Position numbers and translations under genes: made by a program. Below the pieces are notes generated by a model. It was given only the letters and a program-made list of their open reading frames with translations, made no database searches and was not told the origin of the DNA. Source: Clostridium sp. CAG:221 (GTDB lineage: Bacteria; Bacillota; Clostridia; Clostridiales; Clostridiaceae). From it: a DNA stretch of 35,441 bases. The stretch covers positions 1-35,441 of the forward strand of contig FR883382.1 of the NCBI GenBank assembly GCA_000435835.1, given 5' to 3'. This document shows positions 33,706-35,441 of the stretch, one piece after another (the first letter of the stretch is position 1; each line of letters begins with the position of its first letter).

Positions 33706-35307
33706 TTATGAAATATAAGAATTATATATGTTATCAATTAAGTTTTTTATGGCTGTACCTATTTGTGGATAAGCACCATCTTTTAAGTTAGCCAGAGACA
33801 CTCTAATAGACCATTTTGAAGAAGCAAAGCCATCACCATTTAGTAAGATTACTCCATGCTCCTTGGCCAAATCATATAGCACATCAAAAGTGCTATAGTT
33901 TTCTTTTATGTGCTGTGCAAAAGTGTTGCCGTATTTCATTGAAGCTATATCTAATATGTTTAATTCAGTATAATAAGCTGCATCATGTCGGCTTTTTTCA
34001 TATTCAAGCTCTAGTCCGTTAAATAATAAGTCTTTTCTGCTTTTGCAGATATCCTTTGTAAGTTGTTTATAAGTATTTTCCTTATCTATTAAAGCAAATA
34101 GTGAGAAAAATGCCATTTGTACTTGTTGTGGTGTAGAAAGTCCAGCAGTATGATTTAAGGCAACTTGTCTGCTGTCAGCCACTAATCTATCCATAAATGA
34201 AAGCTCAGTGGGATTTTGGCATAAATGTTTGTAACGTTCATTTAATTCATTTTTCATAGCTGGTGATAGCTTTTTTATAAGGTCATTAAAGATATTTTTT
34301 TCATTTAAAAAGATAGTTCCTAGTCTCCAGCCAGTTACACCAAAATATTTTGAGTATGAATAAACACCTAAAGTATTATATGGTAGTTCACTAACTAATG
34401 AATTGAAGTTATCAACAAATGTACAGTATACATCATCAGTAACTATCATTAACTCAGGATTATGTTCTTTAACTACAGAAATAAGGTTATCTTTACAATC
34501 TCTGCTTAAAGCAATGGAAGCAGGATTATTTGGGTTTACCACAAATAATACCTTGATATTTTTATCTTTAAGTTTATTTAATTCTTCTTTGGGATACTGC
34601 CATGTTGGATTTCCATTTTCATCTACCTCATTGGCTTTAATATTTATAACATTAAACTTATAGTTAGGTAAATGAGGTATTTCTAAATAAGGTGTGAATA
34701 TAGGAGTCATTAAAGCAATGGTATCACCAGATTTTAAAAGGTTATTTACCACTAATGAATCGAATATATAGCACATTGCAGCAGTACCACCTTCTACAGC
34801 AAATACTTCAAAATTACTTTCAAATTTCTTGTTTTGGCATAACTCCTTCATTAAATAATTATGTACAATTTTTTCAATATGTATTAGCATTCTATCTGGC
34901 ACAGGATAATTATCACCAATAATTCCATCAGTAAGTTCATAAATATACTCATCAGCATCAAAGTTCATTTCTTCAATACCATATTTTAAAATATTAGCTA
35001 ATAATTCAATAGCAGACGTTTCAGGTGAATTTTCTAAAAATTCCTTAAATCTTTTAGAAATATTTTTCTTTTCAGGCATTCCTGCCAAATCATCTTTGCA
35101 CCAAGTTCTTTGCGTTTCTTTTATAGCAAATTGACCAAATGTAAAAAATGCTTCTCTTGGAGTGGAAGCTGTCCAATTGGGATTTCCCCTTCCAGCATCA
35201 AGAATATCATCATTGTTTGCTTTTGCCAGACGTATCAATTTATCTTTAAATTCAAAGGGGCTTATTTGGCCATAAACTTTTCGCAATTCATCCTTTTGTA
35301 AATTCAT
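33706..35307 (-). CDS. aspD: Aspartate 4-decarboxylase
   Basis: The 533-residue PLP fold-type I enzyme converts L-aspartate to L-alanine and CO2, and can also transaminate. Length and motif set match AspD: an N-terminal extension with DAGRGNPNWTA, VEGGTAAMCYIFDSL, NPNNPAS (PLP-associated Asn), TDDVYCTFVDNF (Asp/Tyr), and Lys320 in YSYSKYFGVTGWRLG as the Schiff-base residue. The frame extends to a TTG six bases upstream, but ATG 35307 gives a correct distance to AGGAGA. No transporter gene (AspT-type) lies adjacent, although aspD often occurs with one for proton-motive or acid stress use. An inverted repeat lies just upstream. Confidence 0.92.
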   Translation of the reverse strand: MNLQKDELRKVYGQISPFEFKDKLIRLAKANNDDILDAGRGNPNWTASTPREAFFTFGQFAIKETQRTWCKDDLAGMPEKKNISKRFKEFLENSPETSAIELLANILKYGIEEMNFDADEYIYELTDGIIGDNYPVPDRMLIHIEKIVHNYLMKELCQNKKFESNFEVFAVEGGTAAMCYIFDSLVVNNLLKSGDTIALMTPIFTPYLEIPHLPNYKFNVINIKANEVDENGNPTWQYPKEELNKLKDKNIKVLFVVNPNNPASIALSRDCKDNLISVVKEHNPELMIVTDDVYCTFVDNFNSLVSELPYNTLGVYSYSKYFGVTGWRLGTIFLNEKNIFNDLIKKLSPAMKNELNERYKHLCQNPTELSFMDRLVADSRQVALNHTAGLSTPQQVQMAFFSLFALIDKENTYKQLTKDICKSRKDLLFNGLELEYEKSRHDAAYYTELNILDIASMKYGNTFAQHIKENYSTFDVLYDLAKEHGVILLNGDGFASSKWSIRVSLANLKDGAYPQIGTAIKNLIDNIYNSYIS

Positions 35308-35331
35308 TATCAATATCTCCTAACTTTAGTG

Positions 35332-35351
35332 TGATAAAGTATATTTTATCA
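35332..35351. promoter_or_regulatory. Inverted repeat upstream of aspD, possible operator
   Basis: The perfect 7-bp arms TGATAAA (35332-35338) and TTTATCA (35345-35351) are separated by GTATAT. It is about 25 bases upstream of the aspD ATG and would overlap a -10 region. No protein can be named. Confidence 0.4.
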
Positions 35352-35441
35352 ATTAATTTTCAAAAACACAAATATCCACTGAGTAAAATAAAAAAATAAT
35401 AATAATATGTAGAAAAAATTAATAAGTTGTTGATATATATG

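Overview
The window is AT-rich DNA with short intergenic gaps, strong AGGAGG-type ribosome sites and many hairpin-plus-T terminators. It carries a large clostridial-type glutamine synthetase, a SEC-C protein, a single-domain haemoglobin, aspartate 4-decarboxylase and sporulation-type promoters. This fits a spore-forming Clostridium sensu stricto. The species cannot be fixed from the sequence. No tRNA, rRNA, CRISPR array, phage gene or intact insertion sequence was seen.

Layout. 1-2013 is the 3' part of a sortase-anchored surface protein cut by an in-frame TAG just before its anchor. 2343-4870 holds a small membrane-tethered protein and a convergent J-domain-like/TPR protein with a large internal duplication. 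5098-7255 is a pair of paralogous GT4 glycosyltransferases behind a SigK-like promoter. 7434-8597 is a class I methyltransferase. 8796-15457 is a tightly packed five-gene transport operon: a propeller/solute-binding lipoprotein, two sugar-type ABC permeases, an HlyD-type adaptor and a MacB-like membrane protein, with no ATPase. 15621-24556 is mostly housekeeping: a Vitreoscilla-type haemoglobin, a U32-family tRNA hydroxylation protein, a cytoplasmic GH13 enzyme, an orphan P-loop kinase-like protein, alanine racemase, a decayed two-gene remnant and glutamine synthetase. 24585-26559 has a small hypothetical, a SEC-C protein and a 55-codon ORF.

26686-33643 is an accessory region of surface-type proteins. 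Its left part is decayed: a DUF11-like gene without a credible start, a Gly-rich gene with an in-frame TGA, and an antisense fragment. Its right part is intact: a DNRLRE plus coiled-coil protein, a sialidase-like propeller, two paralogous Cys-rich proteins and a small companion. 33706-35307 is aspartate 4-decarboxylase.

Two candidate systems stand out. First, every intact transcription unit of the accessory region, and also the distant glycosyltransferase pair, has an AC-N15-17-CATANNNTA element about 30-60 bases before its start. This looks like a SigK (late mother-cell) regulon building and possibly glycosylating the spore surface. Second, the 8796-15457 operon couples importer parts to efflux-type adaptor and MacB-like parts in one transcript, an arrangement I cannot assign to a described system. 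Three genes are broken by in-frame stops of three different kinds (TAG, TAA, TGA), which argues for gene decay or read errors rather than recoding.
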